A program made the translations under genes and the position numbers. Shown here piece by piece: positions 1-10,159 of a DNA stretch of 44,944 nucleotides. Position 1 is the stretch's first letter. Every line of letters begins with the position of its first letter. The DNA comes from Methylophaga pinxianii (GTDB lineage Bacteria > Pseudomonadota > Gammaproteobacteria > Nitrosococcales > Methylophagaceae): NCBI RefSeq assembly GCF_020447225.1, contig NZ_JAJAEO010000160.1:1-44944 (forward strand). The letters run 5' to 3'. The notes below the pieces were generated by a model. That model made no database searches. It saw nothing but the letters and a program-made list of their open reading frames with translations, and was not told where the DNA came from.

Positions 1-315
1 TTTTTTTAGCCCTTCTTTAAATGCAGTCCAGTCTTTACCTTTTGTCAATTCCTGAGCTCGCTGGGATTTCGAAAACCGACTTTTAAGTTTCTCAAGCGAT
101 CTGATAGTGTCTGATGGTATGCCGGATGTATTGATCTTTAGTCCTTGGTCACGAAGTAGTCGTAATTGTTCGATTTCTTGACTCAACTCCTGAGAAAGAA
201 AGTCTGCATCGCTCAGTAAGGGTGTTAGATTTCTGCTTTCAGATTTTCTATCATCTGACAAAGCCAGTTTGTTGGCCCTTTCAGATAGTTCTCTTAAATG
301 TTCAATAAGGCTCAT
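1..315 (-). CDS. dpdI: DpdI-like protein, partial (runs off left edge)
   Basis: An open frame begins with ATG at 315 and remains open to the window edge, giving about 105 residues that start MSLIEHLRELSERANK. The visible part is highly charged and helical, with a likely coiled coil at about residues 35-58 (rich in L, E, Q). No catalytic motif is visible. Its ATG overlaps the stop of the upstream ATPase gene by four bases (ATGA), so the two are translationally coupled and in the same operon. In Dpd islands the gene after dpdH is dpdI, a protein of unknown function; the name is given on position only. The 3' end and whatever follows (dpdJ and dpdK in known islands) lie outside the window. Confidence 0.6.
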   Translation of the reverse strand, partial: MSLIEHLRELSERANKLALSDDRKSESRNLTPLLSDADFLSQELSQEIEQLRLLRDQGLKINTSGIPSDTIRSLEKLKSRFSKSQRAQELTKGKDWTAFKEGLKK

Positions 316-3300
316 GAAACACCTTCCTGAGCTAAATAATTTAGGTCACGTTCAATTTCATCCATTCTTCGAGACAGTTTCTCTGCATCCAATTCAGGGG
401 TAACACTTTGTAATTCACGCTCACGAACTTCGATCTCTTGTTCGATTGCTCCAGCAAAAGTTTCAATATCCTTTAAGAAGCTACCTGCTTGCTCAATAAC
501 TGAAATATTCAGCCCCCCCAGCCTCTTGAGTGTATCTTCAGCAGTCAGGTCGACTTCTTCTGAATGAAGAAGTGGCTCTACTAAATCCAATTGTTTTTTA
601 AGATCAGAATTTCTAAATTGCTCCATAGATTTTTTAACTTCACCTCGTCTTAATTGACCCGGCCATACTCCTATAGGCTCTAGAGAATCCAGCATTTCAC
701 TTAAACTTGAGAGCAAAGCGTTCTTATCTAAGTCCTCACCCAAAAGTTCTGAAACTTGCGCAAATAGAACTTGTAACTTTTTGTGAAAATCTCTTACAGT
801 CGGCGTTAAAAAGGTTGGCTTTAATTGAGAAAGGTGTTTTCTCTCTATTTCGTCAAATATTTTAGTCGGCTGAATTTCATCTGGAATGTTAATCAAGGTT
901 GGATCTATAGCAAATAAAGTTCTGCCAGTATCCCCCTGATAACAGCCAACCCTTGCCCAGAGCTTATTCTGAAAGTTAGCTCTTAACTGATTAGCCTCTG
1001 CACGAAGATTATTCCAGCGTGATTCATCATTGGAATCTAAAATTAAATTTTCTGACTGATTTCTGATTGAATTGATACGTGTTTCGTATGAGGACATACG
1101 CTTTCTTTCTGTAGCACCGAGTATCAGAGCTTGTCTGTAAAGGATCCACGATAAAACTTTTACATCACTATCTCTCTCAGATTCAAGATCTCTAATAAAT
1201 ACCGACACAAGTCGTTGAATTAGGTTTGCTAACCTGGCACTGTCCTCTTCTGCCCCTAAGTAGTCTAAATCCCAATTAGCATTTTCCATTCTAATTGCAC
1301 CTAGTAACGTTTGCTGCAAGTCGCCACTAGGGTCCTTGAAATCATCGGCTATTGGTAACTTGTACTTTGCTGCCGCATCATTCCCTTGAGCATTTGGTAT
1401 CGTAAGAAGGATAGTAAATTCAAACTTACTGAGGCGTAAGCTATTCCAGGGAATAGCTTTTATTAAGAGGGGTCTTAAAATTTGCCTTAGCTTGTTTGCT
1501 TCCGTCTGTTGCAAAACACTTCCAGCAGACCATTCATGGAGAATCTTACGCCACTTTTCTATCTCAACTGAATCGATTAACTCAGATTCTGGTTTGGGGG
1601 CAACTACTGTGGTTGTTGGTTGTATTTCTTTTCTACGCTTTGGTATCTGCTTTCCAAATATCTCCGGTCTTTTAAGGCCAAAAGCTAAAAATAATTGTTC
1701 TGGTATTGCTGCAACCTGAACATCCGAAACCGGATCCCCACCCCAGTAATACAAAACGGCCTCATATCTTTGTTTTTCTGTTTCAGAAAATCCTGCATCA
1801 GTTAACCTACTCCTGATCTCTGCAGAAGCGTGTGCCTCCTCAAAGCCGGGAGAGGGAAATTTGCCTTGAATAAAATCGTCTCTTCCAGATAGCAATACAT
1901 CTCTAATGATTGTGTTAATTACACGCCTAGGATTGAATCTCAGCTCACCGTCAATTTTAAGGTGTCTTTTAACTAAGCCCTCAACTGCCTCATGGTTGTA
2001 TGGAAATAAGGAAATATCATTTTTAGTTGCTCCAAAACTTCCCAGTAAATCTGAGTCCTCTGGACTCAGATTTTCACAATAGTAATTATCTATCCAGTTC
2101 GTTAAATTAATGTCTTCACTAGAAGAATGTCGAACATATTTTTCTTTGAGTACATCCTCACCCCACCTGGCCGCATTAAGGTATGCGCCAACCAAATCTA
2201 GTGTTCGTTCAACGACTCTTTCTTCACCTTTTATGGGCTGGATTATCCATTCTTGCTTTGCCCTCGTGGCAATTGTTTCACGACCTACAAGATAACCATC
2301 AGTTAAAGCCAAGGCAGTTCGCATTGGGGCGCGAATTTTCTCACCATCGCGGTCAGCTTCTTGTATGCAAACATTGAGTAATGTTTGTTGAATACCGGAT
2401 AAGGCGGCAAAGTCTTCCACAAGTAGAACTAATTCACGCTCTTGATGAAATAAAACTTCTCTAACCCTTAGGATGATCGATTCAAGTGTAATACCACCTG
2501 TTGCTTGTCCAATTTGGAATACCTGCTGGACAGCCTCATCTATTACATCATTTAGTACTTCTACCGCGATTTCTCTTCCATGACCATCTCCCGTGTTAAG
2601 GGCAGTCTGGTAATAGTATTGAACCTCTCTCGCGGCCTCGCCTAGCTTACCTCTGAGGCCATCAGGAATAATCAGATCATCAGCTTTGAATTGTGGTAAG
2701 AATTCATCGCCAAGGGATTGGTTATCAATTCCACCATTCACAGCCCTAGAAATTATTGGCCCCAGAACATTGGAAGTTATATGTTCGCGTATCGAGCTAT
2801 CATTAAACAGACCAGGAAGACCTTCAGCATGCCTTGCTCTGGACAGTAGACGCTTTCTCTCATCACCTGATGAATTTTTGATTTCTTCAACAAGCTTTTT
2901 CTTGAGCCTCTTTAGTGAAATTTCCAGTGCACCTGAAAAACTAACTGCTGCCTCACCAGGGTTAACCTCAGCAATTGCCCTGTCCAATGAGGCACGAACC
3001 TCAGCAAACTTTGAATCATCTGCAAGCGGCTCAAGTATCAGACTCACCACATCCCTCAAACTTGCGTATTTGGGAATACGAAGTACATGCATGTGGTTGG
3101 ATCTTGGATCCCTTCCAAGCTGTGCTGCGAGCCAACGTATCAAGTGTGACTTCCCAGAACCAGATGGCCCCATAATTGGCATTATGAGAGTCCCCTCTGG
3201 AAGGTCATTACTCAAAAAGGTATCGAGCAAGTCAACTTCAGAAGCCTCAGACTCTGCTTGACTGCCCTCTGCACGTCGAATCAATGAAGTAGGTTGATGA

Positions 3301-3395
3301 ACTGCCAATAGAACTGCATCAGAGGCTGATTCAGCTTGTGTCTTAATACATCGGTTAATCTCATCGCGCTTTGGCCAATAATTGATTAACGGCAT
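312..3395 (-). CDS. dpdH: Large P-loop ATPase, DpdH-like
   Basis: A 1027-residue cytoplasmic ATPase. A Walker A motif, GPSGSGKS, lies at residues 76-83, and a Walker B-like stretch, LVLLVEDF, near residue 330. The C-terminal third is helical with a coiled coil at the very end (IEVRERELQSV onward). It starts two bases after the upstream gene's stop and overlaps the next gene by ATGA. Large AAA-type ATPases of this size follow a small dpdG-like protein in Dpd islands, where the E-to-K genes are thought to restrict DNA lacking 7-deazaguanine modification; their biochemistry is not settled. The overall build also resembles BrxC/PglY-like ATPases of BREX systems, but the neighbours (no pglZ, no methylase) argue against BREX. 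Confidence 0.75.
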   Translation of the reverse strand: MPLINYWPKRDEINRCIKTQAESASDAVLLAVHQPTSLIRRAEGSQAESEASEVDLLDTFLSNDLPEGTLIMPIMGPSGSGKSHLIRWLAAQLGRDPRSNHMHVLRIPKYASLRDVVSLILEPLADDSKFAEVRASLDRAIAEVNPGEAAVSFSGALEISLKRLKKKLVEEIKNSSGDERKRLLSRARHAEGLPGLFNDSSIREHITSNVLGPIISRAVNGGIDNQSLGDEFLPQFKADDLIIPDGLRGKLGEAAREVQYYYQTALNTGDGHGREIAVEVLNDVIDEAVQQVFQIGQATGGITLESIILRVREVLFHQERELVLLVEDFAALSGIQQTLLNVCIQEADRDGEKIRAPMRTALALTDGYLVGRETIATRAKQEWIIQPIKGEERVVERTLDLVGAYLNAARWGEDVLKEKYVRHSSSEDINLTNWIDNYYCENLSPEDSDLLGSFGATKNDISLFPYNHEAVEGLVKRHLKIDGELRFNPRRVINTIIRDVLLSGRDDFIQGKFPSPGFEEAHASAEIRSRLTDAGFSETEKQRYEAVLYYWGGDPVSDVQVAAIPEQLFLAFGLKRPEIFGKQIPKRRKEIQPTTTVVAPKPESELIDSVEIEKWRKILHEWSAGSVLQQTEANKLRQILRPLLIKAIPWNSLRLSKFEFTILLTIPNAQGNDAAAKYKLPIADDFKDPSGDLQQTLLGAIRMENANWDLDYLGAEEDSARLANLIQRLVSVFIRDLESERDSDVKVLSWILYRQALILGATERKRMSSYETRINSIRNQSENLILDSNDESRWNNLRAEANQLRANFQNKLWARVGCYQGDTGRTLFAIDPTLINIPDEIQPTKIFDEIERKHLSQLKPTFLTPTVRDFHKKLQVLFAQVSELLGEDLDKNALLSSLSEMLDSLEPIGVWPGQLRRGEVKKSMEQFRNSDLKKQLDLVEPLLHSEEVDLTAEDTLKRLGGLNISVIEQAGSFLKDIETFAGAIEQEIEVRERELQSVTPELDAEKLSRRMDEIERDLNYLAQEGVS

Positions 3396-3397
3396 GT

Positions 3398-4270
3398 CTA
3401 CACTCCCTTGCTGGCAACAACATGACTAAAGTTTGCCCATTCTCTACCACTCGCCCCTTGAAGGATTAATGAAGAGATTGAATCAGACCTAGCTTCTAAC
3501 CTTATAGGCCCTCCAGGACGTGAAAGTCTCCAAATAGCCCTAGACAATGATGTGGATAATTGTTTTGAATTAGATGAATGCTGCCATTTAGCACTGTCTA
3601 GCCTGCTCTCCAAAGAAACCCTGTATTCACCGCCGTCTAAAACGGGTATACGCTCTTTTAATCTGCTTAAAAATTCATTGCATGGCAATTCCACATCTTT
3701 TCCAAAAAGTTCTGGTAACTCTTCTGCCACAGCCACTGTAGGATCGGGCCATCGTCTCTTGTCTTCTGACAAAAAACCTAAGTAAGAAGCCCAATGAAGA
3801 AAGCCATTCCATCTTGTATTATTTTGCAAGATTCTCTGATCAGTATCTCTGATCAATTGTTCCTCTAAATTCTGGACATCCGCATGATTATCAAATTTTG
3901 AGGCGTATATATCTTGTGACAAAATGAAAGCTAAAGCTCTCGTGAAATCAGCAGCCTTCGTTCCCTCGTTATCCCAAAAGTTTTCATTATTTGATGAACT
4001 GAATAAGATACGCCTGCACTTTTTAGTAAGCTGTTCTGGGTCTTTATCGTCTTTTTTTAGGCTTAACTCTCCGTCTTTAGACTCTATGAACAGTCCAAGC
4101 TGAGTCCAGCGAAATATAGTCTGTTTGATTTTTGTAACATCGCCCACGTCTGACGGTTTGCATAGCTCTACCAACTTATCTTTATGAATTGGCCCATGTA
4201 TCGAAACCACTTTGTGAAGCACGATTAAAATATTATAGATGCCATCACTGGCAATATTTAGAATTGTCAT
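3398..4270 (-). CDS. dpdG: Small winged-helix-like protein, DpdG-like
   Basis: A 290-residue protein with no enzymatic motif. The first 75 residues alternate helices and short strands (IYNILIVLHKVV, TIFRWTQLGLF, GELSLKK) as in winged-helix DNA-binding domains; the rest is mixed helical. It overlaps the RecQ-like gene upstream by ATGA and ends two bases before the ATPase gene. In Dpd islands dpdG sits exactly between the RecQ-like dpdF and the ATPase dpdH, and this context is the main reason for the name. A DNA- or partner-binding subunit of the restriction module is a reasonable inference, without direct evidence. Confidence 0.7.
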   Translation of the reverse strand: MTILNIASDGIYNILIVLHKVVSIHGPIHKDKLVELCKPSDVGDVTKIKQTIFRWTQLGLFIESKDGELSLKKDDKDPEQLTKKCRRILFSSSNNENFWDNEGTKAADFTRALAFILSQDIYASKFDNHADVQNLEEQLIRDTDQRILQNNTRWNGFLHWASYLGFLSEDKRRWPDPTVAVAEELPELFGKDVELPCNEFLSRLKERIPVLDGGEYRVSLESRLDSAKWQHSSNSKQLSTSLSRAIWRLSRPGGPIRLEARSDSISSLILQGASGREWANFSHVVASKGV

Positions 4271-6849
4271 TGTCTTACTTTCCGTAAAAATTCGTCCAGT
4301 TTGATGTAATTCATATCTGTATCACGCAGAAGTCGAGATGGATGTCGGGGGTCGAGAATATTTTCCGACATGAAAACAAGATGCAGTGGCAGGTCCATTA
4401 AAAAAAATGCATCAGGGATCCGACTTTCAGAATTAAGGTCAAGAACCGTAGCTCTTGGAACTGGGATTGTGCTGAGATTGCCCACCAGGTCCTCTAACTG
4501 ATTCATCAATAGCAGACCTTTGGGTGCAAACTTATGTAGTTGATCAATTTTTGGTTCGGAATCTCTAAGTGTTCTTGGCAGAACTAACTCTTGCACACCA
4601 ATAACTGATACTGATGCCTTCAAGGCATTAAAAATTTGAATACTGGATGTATCTGGTGGACACAGCACAGATACGAAAGAGGGGTCAAGATTTGGAAAAA
4701 TGGCTTTCCACCCTGATAGGTTCGGAACCCTTGGTCTGGAAATCCCAACGCCAATGGGCGTTTGATATATCAAACTATCTTCATGCGGCCTTCCTTGACT
4801 TTGAGGGCAGCCTCGACATACTGGTGAGACAATTACATTGGTGTCTGAAAAAAGTCCTACTAACGTCTCAGACATCTCTTTTTTGCCTTCAAGCGATTCC
4901 ATCATTTCTTGAAAAGCCTTTTTGGCAGGCACTATGGTTCGCTCGCGTTCAAGATTGAGTCGTTCCTCAAAAAATGTCCTGTCCATTAACTTTGGCTCAA
5001 TAATTCGGACGTTAATTTGAGTAAATAATTTCTCATACTCCACATTAGATCTGGATTCGAAATCTTCTTCTGTTTCAGACTCTAATCGTTTAAGTGATAT
5101 TGGCTTTACTGCCTCCAACTGTATCAAGTTGGCACGTGCAAGCATGATTAAGGTCCGCATATTCCATTCGCGATTATAATCAGAGTGTTGTAATAAACCT
5201 GCCGGTGGCCTTGTCAAATCGAGTATTCGAACATCGTCACTTTCTTGACTTTTTTCAGCATTGCGATACATCGAACTCCACCGCTCATATCCTTTTTCAT
5301 CACCAATAAGCGTTGGCACGGTCATACCCTTAGCAGACTTTATGTCCTGAGAATCAAATATGGTCAGAGACAAGCAAGCGAGTCCATCTCGCCCCCCTCG
5401 GCCAACCTCCTGATAGAACCTATCTAACGTCTCTGGAACAGTCGCATGAATTACAGTGCGAACGTTGGCCTTGTCCATCCCAACACCAAAAGCAGATGTG
5501 GCAATAACCCCATCAATTTGATCATCTACCCAATCATTGATTATGCTCTCTCGCTCAATATCTGCTGTTCCTCCGTGGATGCAAGCTAAACGATTGAAAC
5601 CAAGTTGGCGTAATCGTTGAAACCATCTCTTGGCATCAATAACTTTTGTTGTGTAAAGAATGAATGGTCTAGGAACAAAATTTATCAACTCCTCAATTCG
5701 TTGTTCTTTTTCCTGTTCATCTCTAGCTTCATAGCTTAAATATCGTGGCTCTGGGCGGAGGTGAATTGCTGAAACCATTTGAATTTTTTCAGGTGGTCCA
5801 AATAGTGACCTTAGTGTTTTTATAATTTGAGGACTGAATGTTGCAGATAACAAGACAGTTTTAAAACCAGTTGCTGGAGATGCTTTTAAAAGTCCATGTC
5901 TGAGCCCTGACAACTGCTGAAATGCGGGCCTAAATTCATCACCCCATTGTGCAATTAAATGAGCTTCATCAACCATAAAATATGAAATTAGCCCTTTCTC
6001 TGCAGCAGAATAAAGTGATGGGAGTAATGAACCACATATTGACTCTGGCGAGGCAAATAGTATTCCCTGAGAACCAGTTCTTATTCGTTGCTTGATTGAC
6101 ATTCGAACCGATTCATCTCTACTTGATAGCCAGGCAAGTTCATGAACCTGCCAGCCCTCATTTCTGTTCTTAAACAATTCTTGTGTACGTCTTTCAAGAT
6201 CCAGTGCTAACGTATTAGTAGGAACAACAACCAGAGTTAATCCGGAATCAAAGCCCCAGAGAACAGTGGGTGCTTGTGCGAGTAATGTTTTTCCTGAGCC
6301 TGTAGGAAGATTGACAATCAATGTATCCTCGGAAGGCATCAGTAAAGTACTTATCACAGCTGCACGTTGACCAGGGCTCAGATAATTTCCAAAGCCAGTG
6401 GCTTCATCAAGGAACGGATCCATTGATACAAGCATCTCACGCCTAACATTGAATTCTCTGTGTTCATCATTAAAGACATCTACATCAAATGACTCCACAT
6501 TGCCTAGCCAGCTTGGCTTCCAGGCTTTTACCTCAAGGTGAGCAGTAGTAGGCGATGATGCTACAACGGTGACGCCAAATTTTTCCCAGTCTGCTTTTTG
6601 AGGCCATCCTTCTAGGAGTGGTACAACCAGAATTTGATTCGAAGATTCTTTTGACATCAAAAACAGAAGTTGCCGTATGAGAACTATAGTATCTGGGTAA
6701 CTTGTCAATCTCCCTATTCGACGATCAACCTCTAAGATTTGTTCTAAGCGTTTTAAAACATTATGAGTATCTTTACTAGGCTCGGGAAAATGAATATTTG
6801 GCCAATCGAGTAAAGCTCTCCTGAAAGAGGTAAGATTCGAATCCTCCAC
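4267..6849 (-). CDS. dpdF: RecQ-like superfamily 2 helicase, DpdF-like
   Basis: An 860-residue DNA helicase. Motifs in order: a Q-motif-like SPGQRAAV near 158, Walker A LPTGSGKT 181-188, DEAH box 294-297, SAT 335-337, motif V SAFGVGMDK 452-460 and motif VI QEVGRGGRDG 480-489, all of RecQ type. The C-terminal 350 residues lack a recognisable RQC/HRDC arrangement but contain a CxxC (CRGC) near residue 690. The start is GTG: the preceding gene ends ACGGAGATTTAA immediately before it, placing a GGAG ribosome-binding site six bases upstream and making the two genes directly abutting. The dpdE-dpdF-dpdG-dpdH order supports a role in recognising or unwinding DNA in 7-deazaguanine-dependent restriction. 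Confidence 0.8.
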   Translation of the reverse strand: MEDSNLTSFRRALLDWPNIHFPEPSKDTHNVLKRLEQILEVDRRIGRLTSYPDTIVLIRQLLFLMSKESSNQILVVPLLEGWPQKADWEKFGVTVVASSPTTAHLEVKAWKPSWLGNVESFDVDVFNDEHREFNVRREMLVSMDPFLDEATGFGNYLSPGQRAAVISTLLMPSEDTLIVNLPTGSGKTLLAQAPTVLWGFDSGLTLVVVPTNTLALDLERRTQELFKNRNEGWQVHELAWLSSRDESVRMSIKQRIRTGSQGILFASPESICGSLLPSLYSAAEKGLISYFMVDEAHLIAQWGDEFRPAFQQLSGLRHGLLKASPATGFKTVLLSATFSPQIIKTLRSLFGPPEKIQMVSAIHLRPEPRYLSYEARDEQEKEQRIEELINFVPRPFILYTTKVIDAKRWFQRLRQLGFNRLACIHGGTADIERESIINDWVDDQIDGVIATSAFGVGMDKANVRTVIHATVPETLDRFYQEVGRGGRDGLACLSLTIFDSQDIKSAKGMTVPTLIGDEKGYERWSSMYRNAEKSQESDDVRILDLTRPPAGLLQHSDYNREWNMRTLIMLARANLIQLEAVKPISLKRLESETEEDFESRSNVEYEKLFTQINVRIIEPKLMDRTFFEERLNLERERTIVPAKKAFQEMMESLEGKKEMSETLVGLFSDTNVIVSPVCRGCPQSQGRPHEDSLIYQTPIGVGISRPRVPNLSGWKAIFPNLDPSFVSVLCPPDTSSIQIFNALKASVSVIGVQELVLPRTLRDSEPKIDQLHKFAPKGLLLMNQLEDLVGNLSTIPVPRATVLDLNSESRIPDAFFLMDLPLHLVFMSENILDPRHPSRLLRDTDMNYIKLDEFLRKVRQ

Positions 6850-9800
6850 TTAAATCTCCGTGAACGGTTCTGAAGAAATGAATAACGCGGTGACAGTTGA
6901 TAATGTGATTTTAGGACTCTGGACTGATTTATGTAGTGCTTCAGCAATTTTTCTCTCAGTTTGAATAATTGACATCAAATTATCGGAAGCCCCACCTTCA
7001 GAATATTCCAGCCTAGACTCAAGTTGGGAGAACATAATTTGGTCATTAATTGCGGCCTTTCTTACAGCTAGTTCACAAGTTTGGATTAAGTCAGTTTCAT
7101 CAATTAAAATTGCCTGTGCTGCAACTCTTGCTTCAGCTACCCACTCATTCCAAACTTCCATGACTGATAAGTTCTTAGCTCTAAGTAACTGCCATCTTTC
7201 ACTGTTGAGATTCCAATCTTTATAGCCAGTTTCGTTTGCTACTTTCTGATATGGCGCCTCTAACATCATTATCAGTTCATGATTATCAACAATTGACATT
7301 TGTTCATCCAACCAGACTCTTTTATAGAATGGGGGGAAAACCATATCACCTCGTCTAGATAAAGCCGGATGAAGTTCGCTTTTTGAAAAGTTTTCAAATC
7401 CATTGAGAACTGACTCGACATCTGCCTCAACGATAAAGTCAAAGCGAAGATATAAATCTGCTGGGCAGTTAGTGTGGGGTTTGTAATTTGAATTTTGACG
7501 CCATACAGCAGCAACTCTACCTCTATCATCGAGGTCAGTCAGGGCATCAATGCTGTCAACAAACTCATCCCCCCATCGAACTAAACGAACACCTTCTTCT
7601 GGTGAAGACTCACCTATTGCTGTTGTTCTTCGACATGTATACCAAACTGTTTTCAACAGTTTAGAGTTTGCTCCGGGAGCATCAACATCAAGAATTTGCA
7701 GCAGATCAATAAGTATTTTTTTTAAGGGAATGAGGCTTTCTCTGCCATGGTGCTTATACGAAAATGCTAGACGAAAACAATCAAATCCAAATTGGACATT
7801 GTTACCAGGAGTTTTAAGAGATTCCACTCCCGTATTTAGTATTTCTACAACCCACTCTTGGAGTGCATTTGAAATAGAACACCAATCACTATCTACATCA
7901 GTTAGAGCCTCGAATAACTCACTCTCGTCATCAATTGTCAGAGAATCGAGCGCGTCTTGCTCATCTATTCGTTTCAGTTCTTTTTCTGCGACCCCATCAG
8001 AACCACTGGTTTGCTCTTGTAACCAATTAAAAGCATCAATACCGTCAGTAAAGACTGTTTTTCTAAGGTTATTAATCTGTTCATCTACGACATATTGCAG
8101 ACTTGCTACTGACCTTGAAAAAAGCTTGAGGCCATTTTCAAGATAATTGAGCCAGACATTGATATATGGGTCATCTTTACAAGAGAAAGCATATGACTTG
8201 ATTGCATCCCCACTACCGTAGCGATCAACACGACCAATTCTTTGTTCTATACGATTTGGATCTAAAGGCAAGTCATAATGGATTATAACTTTAGACCCTC
8301 CTTGAAGGTTTAGACCTTCTTCTGATAGTGCGTCACATATGAGAACGTTATGAGATTCTTCAGTTAAAAATAACTCCCAAGCTTGGGTAAAATCATCATC
8401 GTCCAGGTCTTGATGCTGCGTGTGTCGGTCAACAGGGGATTTCAACTCACTCTCTAGGGCTGCTCTGATGCTGTTTGCCATATCGGCCGATGAACAAAAA
8501 ATTACTACTTTCTTGTTCTCACTCAAAATCACTTCAACCAGTGAAACCAGAGTATTGAGTCGTTGATTTTCGTGTATTAATTTATCTGCAGCATCAATGA
8601 TCCCTCGAAGTGCTGTTAACTCTGAATCATCTTCTTGATGAACTGAAGTATCCTCTATTCTTGCCTGAACAAGTCGCGTTATTAATCCAGCATCCGAGAA
8701 GTAAGCTTCCATGATTTCTGACAAAAATTTTGCTTTGGAATCTGTAACCTCATCTGAGGAACTGTACATGAAAACCTCAATTGAGTTTCTCCAATTCTCT
8801 ATAGCTTGAATTAAATCAGTCTCGGCAGAAGAAGAATATTCAACACGAACCAAACCATCTCTCACAGGTGTTAGAAATGGTAAATCTCTTCGTCGATTCC
8901 GAAGAATTCTTCTGTCAAGTCTGTATGTCTCAGTTAAATGGGCCCTCAGCACTCTCAGTGCCTCGCAGTAGTCTGGATCCGATTTGTCGGGCAAATCTAG
9001 AACGATTTCTGAGAGATTCTTAGTATGCTGCTTTAGCAAACTGTCCTTAGGAAATCGCGTCTCTAGTAGGTCGATGAATTCCTCTATCATGAATAAATTT
9101 TCTGGAAGCAATCCAGCTACACACTCAGCGAGAATTTGTCTGTTCTGTATCCGTTCACGAAATGAATCTTCATCCTCTAGTTTGTAAACACGTGGATCCA
9201 GTAGATGAAGCATCTCGAGAAATCCACGCTCATTGTGCAGAACAGGTGTTGCAGACAAAAGTAGAAGTCTTGGTACTGAAATAACCGCTTCTCTTAGCTT
9301 TGAATAAAGTGATGGATCTTGACTAAGGTGATGTGCTTCATCAATGACAAGCATTTGAGCTTTTGTTATGGCTTCTAATAACTCATTAGGTTCAGCATCC
9401 ATAGCTAAAACATTTACTGAATCATCAATGAAATGTTCCAATAAAAAACGTTTTCGGAGTTCTCTTCGCCACTGAACTACAAGTGTCCGTGGACAAATAA
9501 CCAAGATGTTGTGTCCTCTGGGATCATCCAAAACAAATTGGCGGATCAGAACACCAGCTTCAATCGTCTTTCCAAGACCTACCTCATCAGCCAATAAATA
9601 TCTTTGTATGGGATCCTGTAGGACTCTTTTCACAACCTCATACTGGTGTTGCTCAAGATCAATAATTGAAGAGATTAGAGCAGACATTCCTGTACATGCT
9701 GCTCTTTGTCTAATCATGGAACCTTTGAAAGCCGCTCTGGCTTCTGAAAATTGGGGAGATTCATTGATCTGAGCCGAAAGGAACGCACTGGGTTCCTCAA

Positions 9801-10140
9801 TTGCCCTGTCCCATCGAACTTCAACCTCTACTAGATTTAAGGCAATATCAACAAAATTCGCGAACCTAATTAAGGCTCGGGAATCATCCGCATCGAGTAC
9901 TCTGCCAACTCTCCAGGTATTTTCTTTTAGATCAAGCCAATAGACACGAGTTTGTCGCTCAAGAAGAACTGGCTTTAAATATTCGAGTTCAATTGACTCA
10001 ATAAAGTTTTCTGTTACAGGTGAATCAAACCAAGAAATCGTTGCCAAGCCATCGTCAACATCAATGATTTTTCCTACTCCAAGTTTTGATAGTGCATGGC
10101 CATTCACTTTGGCAAATCCATTCACTTTAGGAATCTCCAT
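6850..10140 (-). CDS. dpdE: SNF2/RapA-like helicase, DpdE-like
   Basis: A 1096-residue SNF2-family DNA translocase. The N-terminal 110 residues hold two small beta-rich segments (GVGKIIDVDDGLATISWF and WRVGRVLDADD) resembling the Tudor/SH3-like modules of RapA. Then Walker A DEVGLGKT 185-192, DEAH 267-270, SAT 296-298, and the second RecA lobe ending in motif VI QRIGRVDR 633-640. The C-terminal 430 residues are of unknown fold. It is the first gene of the operon; no strong Shine-Dalgarno precedes its ATG, and the upstream 130 bases hold remnants of another gene. In Dpd islands dpdE encodes a SNF2-like helicase assigned to the restriction half. Codons are AT-rich, unlike genes further right. 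DISARM drmD is an alternative SNF2 assignment, but no DISARM partners are present. Confidence 0.8.
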   Translation of the reverse strand: MEIPKVNGFAKVNGHALSKLGVGKIIDVDDGLATISWFDSPVTENFIESIELEYLKPVLLERQTRVYWLDLKENTWRVGRVLDADDSRALIRFANFVDIALNLVEVEVRWDRAIEEPSAFLSAQINESPQFSEARAAFKGSMIRQRAACTGMSALISSIIDLEQHQYEVVKRVLQDPIQRYLLADEVGLGKTIEAGVLIRQFVLDDPRGHNILVICPRTLVVQWRRELRKRFLLEHFIDDSVNVLAMDAEPNELLEAITKAQMLVIDEAHHLSQDPSLYSKLREAVISVPRLLLLSATPVLHNERGFLEMLHLLDPRVYKLEDEDSFRERIQNRQILAECVAGLLPENLFMIEEFIDLLETRFPKDSLLKQHTKNLSEIVLDLPDKSDPDYCEALRVLRAHLTETYRLDRRILRNRRRDLPFLTPVRDGLVRVEYSSSAETDLIQAIENWRNSIEVFMYSSSDEVTDSKAKFLSEIMEAYFSDAGLITRLVQARIEDTSVHQEDDSELTALRGIIDAADKLIHENQRLNTLVSLVEVILSENKKVVIFCSSADMANSIRAALESELKSPVDRHTQHQDLDDDDFTQAWELFLTEESHNVLICDALSEEGLNLQGGSKVIIHYDLPLDPNRIEQRIGRVDRYGSGDAIKSYAFSCKDDPYINVWLNYLENGLKLFSRSVASLQYVVDEQINNLRKTVFTDGIDAFNWLQEQTSGSDGVAEKELKRIDEQDALDSLTIDDESELFEALTDVDSDWCSISNALQEWVVEILNTGVESLKTPGNNVQFGFDCFRLAFSYKHHGRESLIPLKKILIDLLQILDVDAPGANSKLLKTVWYTCRRTTAIGESSPEEGVRLVRWGDEFVDSIDALTDLDDRGRVAAVWRQNSNYKPHTNCPADLYLRFDFIVEADVESVLNGFENFSKSELHPALSRRGDMVFPPFYKRVWLDEQMSIVDNHELIMMLEAPYQKVANETGYKDWNLNSERWQLLRAKNLSVMEVWNEWVAEARVAAQAILIDETDLIQTCELAVRKAAINDQIMFSQLESRLEYSEGGASDNLMSIIQTERKIAEALHKSVQSPKITLSTVTALFISSEPFTEI

Positions 10141-10159
10141 TTATGAAGTTGATTCAGGT

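Noticed and set aside
2686-3261. A 191-codon plus-strand frame inside the ATPase gene.
   Set aside because: It is antisense to a gene with clear P-loop motifs, has no ribosome-binding site, and its composition is serine-rich as expected from a shadow frame.
7550-8146. A 198-codon plus-strand frame opposite the SNF2-like helicase gene.
   Set aside because: Antisense shadow with no motif and no ribosome-binding site.
312-10140. Possible BREX or DISARM system from the helicases and ATPase.
   Set aside because: No PglZ phosphatase, methylase or DrmA/B/C genes; the order fits Dpd better.
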